A stretch of 64,000 nucleotides of DNA from Varunaivibrio sulfuroxidans (GTDB lineage Bacteria > Pseudomonadota > Alphaproteobacteria > Rhodospirillales > Magnetovibrionaceae). The position numbers were made by a program, and so were the translations under genes. Position 1 is the first letter of the stretch. Every line of letters begins with the position of its first letter. The notes below the pieces were generated by a model. It was not told where the DNA came from. It ran no database searches and saw only the letters and a program-made list of their open reading frames with translations. The stretch lies in assembly GCF_029318635.1 (NCBI RefSeq), contig NZ_CP119676.1:1008614-1072613 (forward strand). Direction: 5' to 3'. Of this stretch, positions 34,419 to 43,227 are shown piece after piece.

Positions 34419-35234
34419 ATGGCGACACGATTGGTGCTTGCCGGAGGCGGCAAAATGGGCGGCGCGATGCTCAAGGGTTGGCTCGACCGCGGGGTCGCCC
34501 CGGACGATATTTACGTTATAGAGCCCAACGAGGAACGCGCCGGAGAAATCGTCCGCCGTCATCGGGTCCACGTTCTCTCCACGGCCGATAATATCCCGCC
34601 GGCCCTAACCCCCGACGCCATTGTTCTCGCCGTCAAACCGCAAATGATGGATGACGTCGCCCGGCAATATCGGCGTTTCGTTGGACCGCGCACCGTCTTC
34701 TTATCCATCGCCGCCGGGCGAACCTTGGATGGTTTCACGGCCCTATTGGGTGCGGACGCCGCGGTTGTCCGCGCCATGCCCAACACGCCGTGCGCCGTGC
34801 GTAAGGGCATTACCGTCGCTTGCGCGGGAGCCAACGTCGGCGCGCCGGCCCAGGCTCTGTGTCAGTCCCTACTTGAGGCGGTGGGCGAAGCGCTTTGGAT
34901 CGAGGACGAAAGCCTGATGGATGGGGTCACCGCATTGTCGGGCAGTGGCCCGGCCTATGTCTTTCTACTCGTGGAAAGTCTCGCTCGGGCGGGCGTCCAC
35001 GCCGGACTTCCCGAGGCCCTGGCCGAACGCCTCGCCCGCGCCACCGTCATCGGCGCGGCGGAGCTCCTGGATCAATCGGGCGAAGCGCCGGCGACCTTGC
35101 GCCAGAACGTCACCAGCCCCGGAGGAACCACCGCCGAGGCCCTGGCCGTTCTGATGCGCGGGGACGGATGGCAAGACGCCATCGACAGGGCGATCGCAGC
35201 GGCGGCGCGACGATCGCGAGAACTGGCGTCCTGA
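34419..35234 (+). CDS. proC: Pyrroline-5-carboxylate reductase
   Basis: This 271-residue enzyme reduces pyrroline-5-carboxylate with NADPH in the last step of proline synthesis. It has the N-terminal Rossmann motif LAGGGKMGGAMLKGW, the VRAMPNTPCAV segment, SGSGPAYVFLLVESL and the C-terminal TSPGGTTAEAL. The ribosome binding site GAGGAGATA is strong. The other two proline genes, proB and proA, are in the same window at 57-61 kb. Confidence 0.97.
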   Translation: MATRLVLAGGGKMGGAMLKGWLDRGVAPDDIYVIEPNEERAGEIVRRHRVHVLSTADNIPPALTPDAIVLAVKPQMMDDVARQYRRFVGPRTVFLSIAAGRTLDGFTALLGADAAVVRAMPNTPCAVRKGITVACAGANVGAPAQALCQSLLEAVGEALWIEDESLMDGVTALSGSGPAYVFLLVESLARAGVHAGLPEALAERLARATVIGAAELLDQSGEAPATLRQNVTSPGGTTAEALAVLMRGDGWQDAIDRAIAAAARRSRELAS

Positions 35235-35317
35235 CGAAACGCGCCGGCGCACCACAACCTTTTGGTTGTCCATCGCATATTAACAACATCTTTCAGGAGG
35301 TTAGCCTGCTCCGAGAG

Positions 35318-35344
35318 TTGTTTTTGTGCGCTGCACAAAAACAA
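35318..35344. promoter_or_regulatory. Perfect 12-bp palindrome (candidate PhaR operator)
   Basis: TTGTTTTTGTGC and GCACAAAAACAA flank a 3-base centre (GCT). The palindrome ends at the base before the -35 box of the phasin promoter. Phasin genes are classically repressed by PhaR, whose reported sites are TGC/GCA-type palindromes; the core here reads TGC-GCT-GCA. The assignment to PhaR is inference; the palindrome is direct observation. Confidence 0.7.
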
Positions 35345-35373
35345 TTGACCAGAAGTCCTGTTATGCTTATAAT
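35345..35373 (+). promoter_or_regulatory. Sigma-70 promoter of the phasin gene
   Basis: TTGACC (35345-35350) and a perfect TATAAT (35368-35373) are separated by 17 bases. The expected start near 35380 gives a leader of about 68 bases before the phasin ATG. The -35 box abuts the palindrome upstream. Confidence 0.85.
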
Positions 35374-35447
35374 CCGCGGGTGTGCAACGCAATATCCCTG
35401 AAGAACTTTTGAGTTCCGCAAGGCCGATGTATCAGGAGAAGAAGATC

Positions 35448-35936
35448 ATGACGACGACAACGAAAAAGGCCGATCCTTCGGCTTCGTTTGACTATTCATC
35501 TTATTTCACTCAGTTCAATCCCACCAAGATCTCCGAGGATTTCATGAATATGGGTAAGAATTTCGCCCTGCCCGGTATCGACATGGAGGCGCTTGCCGCG
35601 TATCAGCGCAAGAATTTTGAGGCGCTGACCTCCGCCAACAAGGCCGCGATCGAAGGTGTGCAGGCGATCACCAAACAACAGGCCGAATTCGTCCGCGAGG
35701 CGATGGCTACATCGCGTGACCTATTCGAACAGGCCGGCTCGATTTCCTCTCCTCAGGACGCCGCGGCCAAGCAGGCCGAGCTTCTGAAGACCGGCTACGA
35801 AAAGGCGCTCAAGGACGTTCGCACCTTAAGCGACACGATCACCAAATCGAGCGGCGAGACCAGCAAAATTCTCAACGCCCGCTTCTCCGAGAGCATGGAT
35901 GAGGCCCGCGACATGGTGCTCAGCCTGAAGGCCTAA
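35448..35936 (+). CDS. Phasin family protein
   Basis: This 162-residue helical protein matches the phasin_2 pattern: NFALPGIDMEALAAYQRKNFEAL, then QAITKQQAEFVREAM, then a Gln/Ala/Lys-rich amphipathic helix. Phasins coat polyhydroxyalkanoate granules and control their size. The ATG at 35448 follows AGGAGA. It is monocistronic, with a consensus promoter, an adjoining palindrome and a strong terminator, as expected of a highly expressed regulated gene. It implies PHA storage, although no pha synthase gene is in the window. Confidence 0.9.
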   Translation: MTTTTKKADPSASFDYSSYFTQFNPTKISEDFMNMGKNFALPGIDMEALAAYQRKNFEALTSANKAAIEGVQAITKQQAEFVREAMATSRDLFEQAGSISSPQDAAAKQAELLKTGYEKALKDVRTLSDTITKSSGETSKILNARFSESMDEARDMVLSLKA

Positions 35937-35987
35937 CCGAACCTCGAGATCTCTTTCCCCTTGCGACGACCTGTTGCAAACAAACTG

Positions 35988-36017
35988 AGGCCGCTCTAAT
36001 TGAGCGGCCTTTTTTTG
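35988..36017 (+). terminator. Rho-independent terminator after the phasin gene
   Basis: AGGCCGCTC (35988-35996) pairs with GAGCGGCCT (36002-36010) around a 5-base loop and is followed by seven T residues. Confidence 0.93.
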
Positions 36018-36099
36018 CCTTGCCCGAAAGCAATGGCGCGGCGAATATTGCCCCCTCTCGACGATAACGCCCCGCACACCCGCGACGAAGGAGATACCG

Positions 36100-36435
36100 A
36101 TGAGCGCCAGCTATGATGACTTTACCAAAATCGACATTCGAGTCGGCACCGTCGTTCGCGCAGAAGCGTTTCCCGAGGCCCGCAAGCCGGCAATCAAGCT
36201 GTGGGTCGATTTTGGTCCCGAGATCGGCGAAAAGAAGACCTCGGCGCAAATCACCGACCTGTATACGCCGGAAACTCTGATCGGCCGCCAAGTCGCCGGC
36301 GTGGTAAACTTTCCGCCGCGCCAGATCGGCCCCTTCATGTCCGAATTTCTCGTCCTCGGCTTCCCCGGCCCCGGCGCCGAAGTGGTCCTGATCGCCCCCG
36401 ACCAACGCGTTCCCAACGGCGGAAAGTTGCACTGA
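36100..36435 (+). CDS. csaA: tRNA-binding protein CsaA
   Basis: This 111-residue protein is a single EMAP-II-type tRNA-binding domain: DDFTKIDIRVGTVVRAE, KLWVDFG, SAQITDLYTPETLIGRQV and VNFPPRQIGPFMSEFLVLG. CsaA proteins form dimers, bind tRNA and have been linked to protein export in Bacillus. AAGGAGATA precedes the start. It is a single gene, convergent with the sensor kinase. Confidence 0.93.
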   Translation: MSASYDDFTKIDIRVGTVVRAEAFPEARKPAIKLWVDFGPEIGEKKTSAQITDLYTPETLIGRQVAGVVNFPPRQIGPFMSEFLVLGFPGPGAEVVLIAPDQRVPNGGKLH

Positions 36436-36528
36436 GTACGCCGAAACGCGTCAAACGTCATATGACGCGCCCCCCACACACCCACCACGCGTCGGGAAAA
36501 AGACGCTCGAAGGGTCCAGCTGAACGCC

Positions 36529-37854
36529 CTAAAGGGGCAAGCGCACCTTAACGCGCAATCCACCCAGAGGAGCATCCGTTAATTCAATGTCCCCGCCTTG
36601 AGCGCGCACCACGTCGCGGGCAATGGTCATACCCAAACCGACGCCGCCCGTCACCGGGTTGCGCGAACCGTCCAGACGGAAAAAGGGCTTAAAGACATCT
36701 GCTCTTTTGTCCTTGGGAATCCCCGGTCCATCGTCATCAATCACGACTTCGACGCTGTTCTCGCGCACCCCCAGGCGTACCGCCACCGTCCGGCCATAAC
36801 GCACGGCATTGTCCAAAAGATTGGTTAGGCACCGCGTCAAAGCATTAAGACGCCCCGTGACGACGACCATGCCCTCACTGTGAAAATCAATTCTGCCCCC
36901 CTTGCGCCGAGCCTTGGCGACAATGTCGTGCAACATCTCCGACAGTTCGATCTCGGCGGGCTTTTCCCCACCCTCGCCACGGGCAAAGGCGAGATACTCT
37001 CCCAACATGTGCTCCATGTCGTCGATATCTTGTTTCAACTCGCCTGCGCCCTCGACATCGCCCATCATCGCCAGTTGCAGCTTCATCCTGGTCAACGGCG
37101 TGCGCAGATCATGCGACACCCCGGCCAGCATCTCGGTCCGTTGGGCGATTTGGCGAACAAGGCGATCGCGCATAACAATAAACGCGCTGGCGGCCTGGCG
37201 TACTTCGGAGGCGCCCTCGGGCTTGAATTTCGGAGAATCCCGCCCCTTGCCAAAGTCGTCGGCGGCGCGAGCGAGCCTGCGAATCGGGCGCACTTGATTG
37301 CGCATGAATATGGTGGCGACGCCGAACAGCAAAAGCGAGGTGCCCACCATCCACAAGACGAAAACGCTCGCCGTCGAACTGAACAACCTTTTGTCGGAGA
37401 CAATCACACGCAACACGCCGTGGGCGAGTTGAACGTCGATCACCATATGGCGCGCTTCCATATTAGGATAAAAACGGAAGGGTTTACGCACGTACTCGTC
37501 CATCGCCAGGATGAGCATCCGTTCCCCCAAATTGTTTCCTTGCGGCACCGTGTTTTCCAGAATTTTTCCCGGCATCATTTTAAGGCGAAAATTAAGGTCC
37601 GATGCACGATGAAAAATCCATTGCTGGTGGTGGGCGTCGGGAAATTCACGCATCAAGTCGATCACCACCGCGATATCGGCCGCCACGGTGCGCGCCATTT
37701 TCAGCGTCACCTTGCTCCAGTGGGTTTCGAAAAAGATCAACGCCGAAACGACCTGAAGCAACACCAGAGGCGTCACCAAAATCAGCAACGAGCGCCCCAA
37801 AAGGCTCTTCGGCAAAACGCGTTTGACAAGGGCGCTGACAGAGGGCATGGCCAT
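36529..37854 (-). CDS. EnvZ-like sensor histidine kinase
   Basis: This 441-residue inner-membrane kinase has two transmembrane helices (about residues 22-42 and 163-183) around a periplasmic domain of 120 residues, then a HAMP domain (RPIRRLARAADDFGKG). The phosphoacceptor is His248 in GVSHDLRTPLTRM, and the ATPase domain has NLLDNAVRYG, DDGPGI and GGVGLGM. The stop of the response-regulator gene overlaps its ATG (TGATG), so the two are coupled. The stimulus is unknown. The EnvZ-like label rests on the domain order and the OmpR-type partner. Confidence 0.9.
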   Translation of the reverse strand: MAMPSVSALVKRVLPKSLLGRSLLILVTPLVLLQVVSALIFFETHWSKVTLKMARTVAADIAVVIDLMREFPDAHHQQWIFHRASDLNFRLKMMPGKILENTVPQGNNLGERMLILAMDEYVRKPFRFYPNMEARHMVIDVQLAHGVLRVIVSDKRLFSSTASVFVLWMVGTSLLLFGVATIFMRNQVRPIRRLARAADDFGKGRDSPKFKPEGASEVRQAASAFIVMRDRLVRQIAQRTEMLAGVSHDLRTPLTRMKLQLAMMGDVEGAGELKQDIDDMEHMLGEYLAFARGEGGEKPAEIELSEMLHDIVAKARRKGGRIDFHSEGMVVVTGRLNALTRCLTNLLDNAVRYGRTVAVRLGVRENSVEVVIDDDGPGIPKDKRADVFKPFFRLDGSRNPVTGGVGLGMTIARDVVRAQGGDIELTDAPLGGLRVKVRLPL

Positions 37855-38537
37855 CAATCCGGTTTCAGAACATAGCCACGCCCACGCACCGTTTGCAGAT
37901 AGCGCGGAGCGCGAGGATCGTCCTCGATCTTGCGGCGCAGCCGAGTCACTTGGACATCCACGGCCCGCCCACCCGCATCGGCGGCCGTGTGGACGATCAA
38001 TTCTTCGCGACCTAAGATGACCCCCGGAGCCTCGGCAAAAACCGTCAACAAGGCCTGTTCCAAGGATGTCAGGTGCACCCGTTTCCCCGCACGCGCCAAC
38101 ACGCCATGTGTGCGATCGAAGGTCGCATCCCCCATGCGAATCGTTTCCGGGGCCGGCGCCGCGGCCGGAACGCGACGCAAGATACTGTTGATTCTCAGCA
38201 CCAATTCGCGCGGCTCGAACGGTTTTGTCAGGTAATCGTCGGCGCCGCACTCCAGGCCTCGAATGCGTTCTTCCGCCTCGCCCATGGCGGTCAACATCAG
38301 CACGGGAACGGTGCTTTTTTGGCGCAGGCTGCGGGCGAAATCGAATCCGTTCTCCCCCGGCATCATCAGATCAAGGATAATGAGATCGAAGGTAAGCCCC
38401 TCCAACTTCGCGCGCGCGTCCTGGGCGTCGGGCGCGGTGGCGACGAGGAACCCATTTTCGCTAAGATACTTGCGCAGCAGTTCACGCAAGCGATCATCGT
38501 CATCGACCACGAGAATATGGGAAAAATCCTGCGTCAT
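37854..38537 (-). CDS. OmpR-family response regulator
   Basis: This 227-residue protein has a receiver domain with the acidic pocket VDDDD, the phosphorylated Asp56 in LIILDLMMPG and Lys105 in TKPFEP. An OmpR/PhoB winged-helix DNA-binding domain follows (GRAVDVQVTRLRRKIEDDP, TVRGRGYVL). The start at MTQDFSHILVV is preceded by AAGGAT. It is the first gene of the two-component operon. In alphaproteobacteria such OmpR/EnvZ-like pairs often lie near a MarR gene and ilvE, as here. Confidence 0.92.
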   Translation of the reverse strand: MTQDFSHILVVDDDDRLRELLRKYLSENGFLVATAPDAQDARAKLEGLTFDLIILDLMMPGENGFDFARSLRQKSTVPVLMLTAMGEAEERIRGLECGADDYLTKPFEPRELVLRINSILRRVPAAAPAPETIRMGDATFDRTHGVLARAGKRVHLTSLEQALLTVFAEAPGVILGREELIVHTAADAGGRAVDVQVTRLRRKIEDDPRAPRYLQTVRGRGYVLKPD

Positions 38538-38732
38538 TCTATCCTTGCCGTCATAACTTGCCGTCATAAGGTACGCATGTCGAAGGGTTCCACGCGCCGA
38601 TCGGCGCACCCAGGCAGACTAGCACAACGGCGCGCGCACGATACCCTCTCTTCGCCGCCCGCCACCCGTCGCGCGCCGGTCGGCCCGCGCGGTCCTCAAG
38701 CATGGTCGAAAAAAACAAGGCCGGCTTTAGCG

Positions 38733-39230
38733 TTATGGGTTTAACGCGAAGCGTTCCCGATCTTCGTCATTGATCATTGCCAGCAGAACCTGTTTGAACC
38801 CCACGACGGCGTCCCGCCCCGCCGCCCGGTACGCCCGGCCGACTCGAATCGACTGACAGGCCGTCAACTGGCGTTCCAAGTCTTCGCCCTTGGCGGTTAG
38901 GGTCAACATCCGTCGGCGCCGGTCCCCGGCGTCGGTTTCCTGGGCGATAAATCCCTCACGCACCAGTTGGCCCAATACCCGCGACAAACTTTGCTTGGTG
39001 ATTTTCAAGATATCCAACAGTCGGTTCACCGTAATCTCGGGATTAACCTTGACGAAGTAAATCACCCGATGGTGGGCGCGACCAAATCCGAAACGCGCCA
39101 AAAGGGCGTCCGGTTCGGCGGTAAAATCTCGGTAGGCGTAAAACAAAAGTTCAAACGCGCGCCGCATCTCGAACTCGCTCAGATATGCGTCATCGCCCGC
39201 GCCTTCGGGGAGGGAACTGTGATGGTTCAT
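38733..39230 (-). CDS. MarR-family transcriptional regulator
   Basis: This 165-residue winged-helix regulator has helical dimer ends and a DNA-binding region ITVNRLLDILKITKQSLSRVLGQLVREGFIAQE, with the wing AGDRRRRMLTLTAKG. It is transcribed divergently from ilvE, with a 212-base shared region that contains a palindrome over the ilvE -35 box. Autoregulation and control of ilvE are therefore plausible. The ligand is unknown. Confidence 0.9.
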   Translation of the reverse strand: MNHHSSLPEGAGDDAYLSEFEMRRAFELLFYAYRDFTAEPDALLARFGFGRAHHRVIYFVKVNPEITVNRLLDILKITKQSLSRVLGQLVREGFIAQETDAGDRRRRMLTLTAKGEDLERQLTACQSIRVGRAYRAAGRDAVVGFKQVLLAMINDEDRERFALNP

Positions 39231-39350
39231 GCTTTACCTCTGGCTCTGGCTCTGTCCTTGATTTTGGCCCTGGTGTTCACGCAAATACCCTGCACAACGC
39301 CACATCCGACACAAAACCGACAGAAAAATGTGCATATTAAGTCAGTGTTG

Positions 39351-39379
39351 TTGACATATATGCCAAGAAATGCTAGAAA
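39351..39379 (+). promoter_or_regulatory. ilvE promoter with overlapping palindromic operator
   Basis: A perfect TTGACA (39351-39356) and TAGAAA (39374-39379) are 17 bases apart. The -35 box is inside TTGACATATATGCCAA (39351-39366), a 16-base palindrome with a single mismatched pair. A dimeric MarR protein bound here would block RNA polymerase. The MarR assignment is inferred from the divergent gene. Confidence 0.7.
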
Positions 39380-39442
39380 ACGCAAGATCATTCTTGATGG
39401 TGTTTTGTTTGGGTAATAATATTACAAGAGGAAGGCGCTCCC

Positions 39443-40345
39443 ATGGCGAGTACATCTTTTGACGATCGCGACGGCCTGATTTGGTACGACGGTAAAATGG
39501 TTTCCTGGCGCGACGCCAAGGTGCACGTGCTCACCCACGCGCTGCATTACGCCTCCAGCGTTTTCGAGGGCGAGCGCTCGTATGGCGGAAAAATTTTCAA
39601 GCTGGACGAACATACCGACCGCCTAATCACATCGGCGAAAATCCTTGGCTTCGACATCCCCTATAGCGCCCAGGAAATCAACCAAGCCTGCCGCGATATC
39701 TGCGCCGCCAATCAGATCGTTGATGGCTACGTGCGCCCGATCGCTTGGCGGGGCAGCGAAATGATGGGGGTGTCGGCGCAGAAAAACACCATTCACCTGG
39801 CCATCGCGGCATGGCCGTGGCCCAGCTATTTTTCGCCCGAGGCGCGCGCCAAGGGTATTCGCCTGAAAATGTCACCCTGGCGCAGACCGGCCCCGGACAC
39901 CGCCCCCGTCCACGCCAAAGCCGCCGGGCTATATATGATCTGCACCCTATCCAAGCATCAGGCCGAGCAAGACGGTTTTCACGACGCCCTGATGCTCGAT
40001 TATCGTGGCCAGGTCGCCGAAGCCACCGGCGCCAACGTCTTCTTCTTGATGCCCGACGGAAAACTGCATACCCCGACGCCCGACTGCTTCCTGGACGGCA
40101 TCACCCGACGCACGGTTATCGCCCTGGCCAAGGACGCCGGGATCGAGGTCGTCGAACGCGCCATCCTCCCCGGTGAAATGGCCGATGCGCGCGAAGTTTT
40201 TCTGACCGGAACCGCCGCCGAAGTGACGCCGGTCGGCGTTATCGACGACCTGACCTTTACCCCCGGCGAGGTTACCTTCAAGTTAATCGACGCCTACGAA
40301 AAGGCCGTCGGCAAGGCGCCGACAAGCGCCGAAGCGGCGGCGTAA
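39443..40345 (+). CDS. ilvE: Branched-chain amino acid aminotransferase
   Basis: This 300-residue fold-IV PLP enzyme transfers the amino group in valine, leucine and isoleucine synthesis and breakdown. Visible features are HVLTHALHYASSVFEGER, the PLP lysine in PVHAKAAGLYM, and the C-terminal EATGANVFF, DGITRRTVI and LTGTAAEVTPV. The ribosome binding site GAGGAAGG is good. It faces the MarR gene and is followed by a hairpin that mainly serves the opposing gene. Confidence 0.95.
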   Translation: MASTSFDDRDGLIWYDGKMVSWRDAKVHVLTHALHYASSVFEGERSYGGKIFKLDEHTDRLITSAKILGFDIPYSAQEINQACRDICAANQIVDGYVRPIAWRGSEMMGVSAQKNTIHLAIAAWPWPSYFSPEARAKGIRLKMSPWRRPAPDTAPVHAKAAGLYMICTLSKHQAEQDGFHDALMLDYRGQVAEATGANVFFLMPDGKLHTPTPDCFLDGITRRTVIALAKDAGIEVVERAILPGEMADAREVFLTGTAAEVTPVGVIDDLTFTPGEVTFKLIDAYEKAVGKAPTSAEAAA

Positions 40346-40367
40346 CGCCTTCCCTGAGACCTCCTCC

Positions 40368-40422
40368 AAGAAAAACCCCACTCGCAGCGACCGACATCGC
40401 CACGGCCCATCGCGGGTGGGGT
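40368..40422 (-). terminator. Terminator of the LOG-family gene (possibly shared with ilvE)
   Basis: ACCCCACTCGC (40375-40385) pairs with GCGGGTGGGGT (40412-40422), one G-T pair, around a 26-base loop. Read leftward, it is followed by TTTTTCTT, a good tail for the LOG gene that ends at 40428. Read rightward there is no U tract, so it would serve ilvE less well. Confidence 0.6.
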
Positions 40423-40427
40423 CCGCG

Positions 40428-41243
40428 CTATAGCGTGGTGCCGGGATGGGTCATGGCGACCTGCTCCAGGGCCTCGGTGATCGCCGCGAAAGCTTCATCC
40501 GTCGTGTTGACGCGGTTGAACTTTTCCAGTTCCCCGGCGGAAATGGTGCCAAACTTCACCATCGCGTCAAAATTGATGATTTCGTTCCAATAATCCGCCC
40601 CATAGAGGAACACCGGTAGCGTTTTCCCCATTTTCCCGGTTGTAATCAGGGTCATCAATTCAAAAAATTCATCCATGGTGCCAAACCCACCGGGGAAAAT
40701 AATGACCGCCTTGGCCGGATAGGCGAACCAGAATTTACGCATGAAGAAATAGTGAAACTGGAAATTCAATTCGCGACTCGTCCACGGATTTCCCGATTGT
40801 TCATGAGGAAGCGTGATATTAAGGCCGACGTTCAGCCCCCCGGCTTCCGACGCCCCCCGGTTCGCCGCCTCCATGATCCCCGGCCCGCCTCCGGTGCACA
40901 CCACGAAACGCCGCTGGCGACCTTTTAGGGATTTCGACCATTGCGTCAGGCGGGACGCCAGTTCGCGGGCCTCTTCGTAATAACGCGACATCGCAAGGTC
41001 ATGCTGGGCCACATCAAGATCGCCGCCGTGACGTTTGGCCGCCGCCAACGCCGCTTCGGCCTGTTCGTGAGATTTAATTCGGGCCGACCCGAAAAAAACC
41101 ACCGTGTCGCTAATATTGTACCGTTCGAAACGGTCTTCCGGTTCGAAAAATTCGGCCATGATGCGTAGGGGGCGCGACGCGCTCGACTTCAAGAACTCTT
41201 TATTCTCATAAGCTTTGGGGGGATTGTCGAAATCATCCGCCAT
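40428..41243 (-). CDS. LOG family protein (TIGR00730-type Rossmann fold)
   Basis: This 271-residue protein has the LOG signature GGGPGIMEAANRGA and PGGFGTMDEF. Members act as cytokinin riboside monophosphate phosphoribohydrolases or as nucleotide 5'-monophosphate nucleosidases. The N-terminal 60-residue extension and overall size fit the longer bacterial type found widely in alphaproteobacteria. Of two adjacent ATG codons, the second is chosen because GAGGAGG is then 5 bases away. The real substrate is unknown. Confidence 0.88.
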   Translation of the reverse strand: MADDFDNPPKAYENKEFLKSSASRPLRIMAEFFEPEDRFERYNISDTVVFFGSARIKSHEQAEAALAAAKRHGGDLDVAQHDLAMSRYYEEARELASRLTQWSKSLKGRQRRFVVCTGGGPGIMEAANRGASEAGGLNVGLNITLPHEQSGNPWTSRELNFQFHYFFMRKFWFAYPAKAVIIFPGGFGTMDEFFELMTLITTGKMGKTLPVFLYGADYWNEIINFDAMVKFGTISAGELEKFNRVNTTDEAFAAITEALEQVAMTHPGTTL

Positions 41244-41268
41244 CATCGCCTCCTCTACGGTTTTGTTT

Positions 41269-41715
41269 CTATTCCCATTTTTTGGCGGCGGCGGTGTCTT
41301 CGACCTTGGCCGCCACCCAGCGGCGTTCCCGCGCGCCTTCTTCGAGCTTCCAAAACGGCGCCTTGGTCTTCAGCCAATCGATCAGAAAATGACAGGCCTC
41401 GAAGGCGGCCTCCCGGTGGGCCGACGCCGCCCCGACCAGCACGATCCGATCGCCCGCCCGCAACCGTCCATGGCGATGGATGATCACCGTCGCGTCAAGC
41501 GGCCAGCGCGCCAGGGCCTCGGCCTCGATATCGCCAAGCGCCTTTTCGGTCATCGCCGGGTAATGTTCCAGGGTCATCGCCGCAAGCGTGTCGCCGTCGG
41601 CAAAATCACGCACCAGACCGACGAAGGTGCAAATTCCCCCAATCGCCGCGTTATTCTCGTGCAACAGGGCGATTTCTCGCCCGACATCGAAATCTTCGCG
41701 TTGCACCCGGATCAT
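41269..41715 (-). CDS. moaE: Molybdopterin synthase catalytic subunit
   Basis: This 148-residue protein forms the molybdopterin synthase heterotetramer with MoaD and adds two sulfurs to precursor Z. Conserved segments are GGICTFVGLVRD, LEHYPAMTEKAL, IIHRHGRLRAGD and the active-site region ending APFWKLEEG. The start follows moaD by 4 bases, so they are translated together. The longer frame upstream overlaps moaD and is a shadow. Confidence 0.96.
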   Translation of the reverse strand: MIRVQREDFDVGREIALLHENNAAIGGICTFVGLVRDFADGDTLAAMTLEHYPAMTEKALGDIEAEALARWPLDATVIIHRHGRLRAGDRIVLVGAASAHREAAFEACHFLIDWLKTKAPFWKLEEGARERRWVAAKVEDTAAAKKWE

Positions 41716-41719
41716 CGCC

Positions 41720-41971
41720 TCACCCCCCTGTAACCGGTGGGAAAAAGGCCACCTCGTCGCCATCCGCCACCGGGTGTTCCAGGTCTACATGTTCTAGGTT
41801 GACGGCGACGCGCACCTGAGCCGCCTCGGCGAAGGCGGCGTCATAATCCGCCCCGCGCGCCCTCAACCAAGTCACCAGCGCACCCACGGTATCGACACCG
41901 TCAGGCAGGGAAACATCCTCCTCGCCCGCGCCGACTTTTTCCCGCAGCCAGGAAAAATAAAGAATCTTCAT
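41720..41971 (-). CDS. moaD: Molybdopterin synthase sulfur-carrier subunit
   Basis: This 83-residue ubiquitin-like protein ends in the diagnostic Gly-Gly (PPVTGG) that is thiocarboxylated by MoeB and inserted in the MoaE active site. It begins MKILYFSWLREKVG, typical of MoaD. Its start overlaps the moeA stop by 4 bases, and moaE follows after 4 bases. Confidence 0.96.
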   Translation of the reverse strand: MKILYFSWLREKVGAGEEDVSLPDGVDTVGALVTWLRARGADYDAAFAEAAQVRVAVNLEHVDLEHPVADGDEVAFFPPVTGG

Positions 41972-43227
41972 AACCGCACCTCGCTAAAAGGAATAAACGC
42001 CACCCGGTCGCCGTGGGCCACCGGCCCCCGATCTTCTTCCAATTCAACCAGGCCCTCGGCTTTTACCATCGAGGTCAAAACACCCGACCCTTCGGAGGGA
42101 AATTTCACCGCGCAGAGCCGCCCATCGCCATCCACGGTCAACCAGGCGCGCAGCCATTCGCGCCGACCGGTTTTCTTTTTATAGGCAAAATCCGCGCGCA
42201 CCGGGAAGCGCCGTGGCGGCGTTTCCGCCACACGCCCCGCCAAACGCAGAATAACGGCGCGCGCAACACACATGAAGGTCACCATCGACGCCACCGGATT
42301 GCCGGGCAGTCCGATAAAGGTTGCGTTCTTAATCCGGCCAAAGGCGATCGGTCGCCCCGGCTTGATCGCTAGGCGCCAAAAATGAAGGCTCCCCAGACGA
42401 TTAACCGCGCCCTTGACGTGATCCTCGTCGCCGACACTGACCCCCCCCGAGGTCAGGATCACGTCATGATCCACGCTGGCCCGGTCTAGCGCCTGGACGA
42501 TCGCGTCGGGATCGTCGGGCAGGATGCCCAGATCCGTCACCGCCACGCCTATTTCCGTCAACAACCCCGAAACACTGTAGCGGTTGATGTCGAAAAGGCA
42601 TCCCTCGGGGGCGTCCCCGCCCGGTTCGCGGACTTCATCGCCGGTCGAAAAGATCGCCGCCTTAAGGCGCGTGTAAACCGGCAGCTCGGCGCACCCCAAG
42701 GACGCCGCAAGCCCGACGTCCTGGGGGCGCAAGCGGCGACCCGGGGCGAGCACCGTTTCTCCCCGGCGCACATCCTCGCCCAAATGGCGAAAATTTGCGC
42801 CCCGGCGAACACCCGCGGGGAGGATGACGCCGTCCCCATCCTGAATGACGTCTTCCTGCATGAACACCGTATCCAGACCCGCAGGCACCGGCGCGCCGGT
42901 GAAAATTCGGTAGGCGGCCCCCTTTTGCACCGCGCCATCCAGAGGATGGCCGGCGGCGATCCGGCCTGCGACCTCAAGACGGGTTTGCCCGTTCGGCGTC
43001 AAATCGCCATAGGCCACGGCATAACCATCGACGGCGGAATTATCGAAAGCCGGAACATCGCGCCCGGAGACGACATCGGCGCACAGCACCCGGCCCAGGG
43101 CTGCGCCGAGAGCGACCGTTTCGCGCCCGACGACCGGGGCGATCCGCGCCATCAACACGCCAAGACCTTCGGCGTAAGGGATCATCCGCTCGTCGGTGAC
43201 GAAGCAATCATCTCGCACCACGGTCAT
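41968..43227 (-). CDS. moeA: Molybdopterin molybdenumtransferase
   Basis: This 419-residue enzyme inserts molybdate into adenylated molybdopterin. It shows DVPAFDNSAVDGYAV, the ITGAP-like IFTGAPVP, STGDEV, TSGGVSVGDEDHVK and GLPGNPVASMV motifs, spanning the four domains of MoeA. It overlaps mobB upstream and moaD downstream by 4 bases each. Although the window's ACIII subunit has lost its cofactor, this block shows the cell makes one for other enzymes. Confidence 0.97.
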   Translation of the reverse strand: MTVVRDDCFVTDERMIPYAEGLGVLMARIAPVVGRETVALGAALGRVLCADVVSGRDVPAFDNSAVDGYAVAYGDLTPNGQTRLEVAGRIAAGHPLDGAVQKGAAYRIFTGAPVPAGLDTVFMQEDVIQDGDGVILPAGVRRGANFRHLGEDVRRGETVLAPGRRLRPQDVGLAASLGCAELPVYTRLKAAIFSTGDEVREPGGDAPEGCLFDINRYSVSGLLTEIGVAVTDLGILPDDPDAIVQALDRASVDHDVILTSGGVSVGDEDHVKGAVNRLGSLHFWRLAIKPGRPIAFGRIKNATFIGLPGNPVASMVTFMCVARAVILRLAGRVAETPPRRFPVRADFAYKKKTGRREWLRAWLTVDGDGRLCAVKFPSEGSGVLTSMVKAEGLVELEEDRGPVAHGDRVAFIPFSEVRL

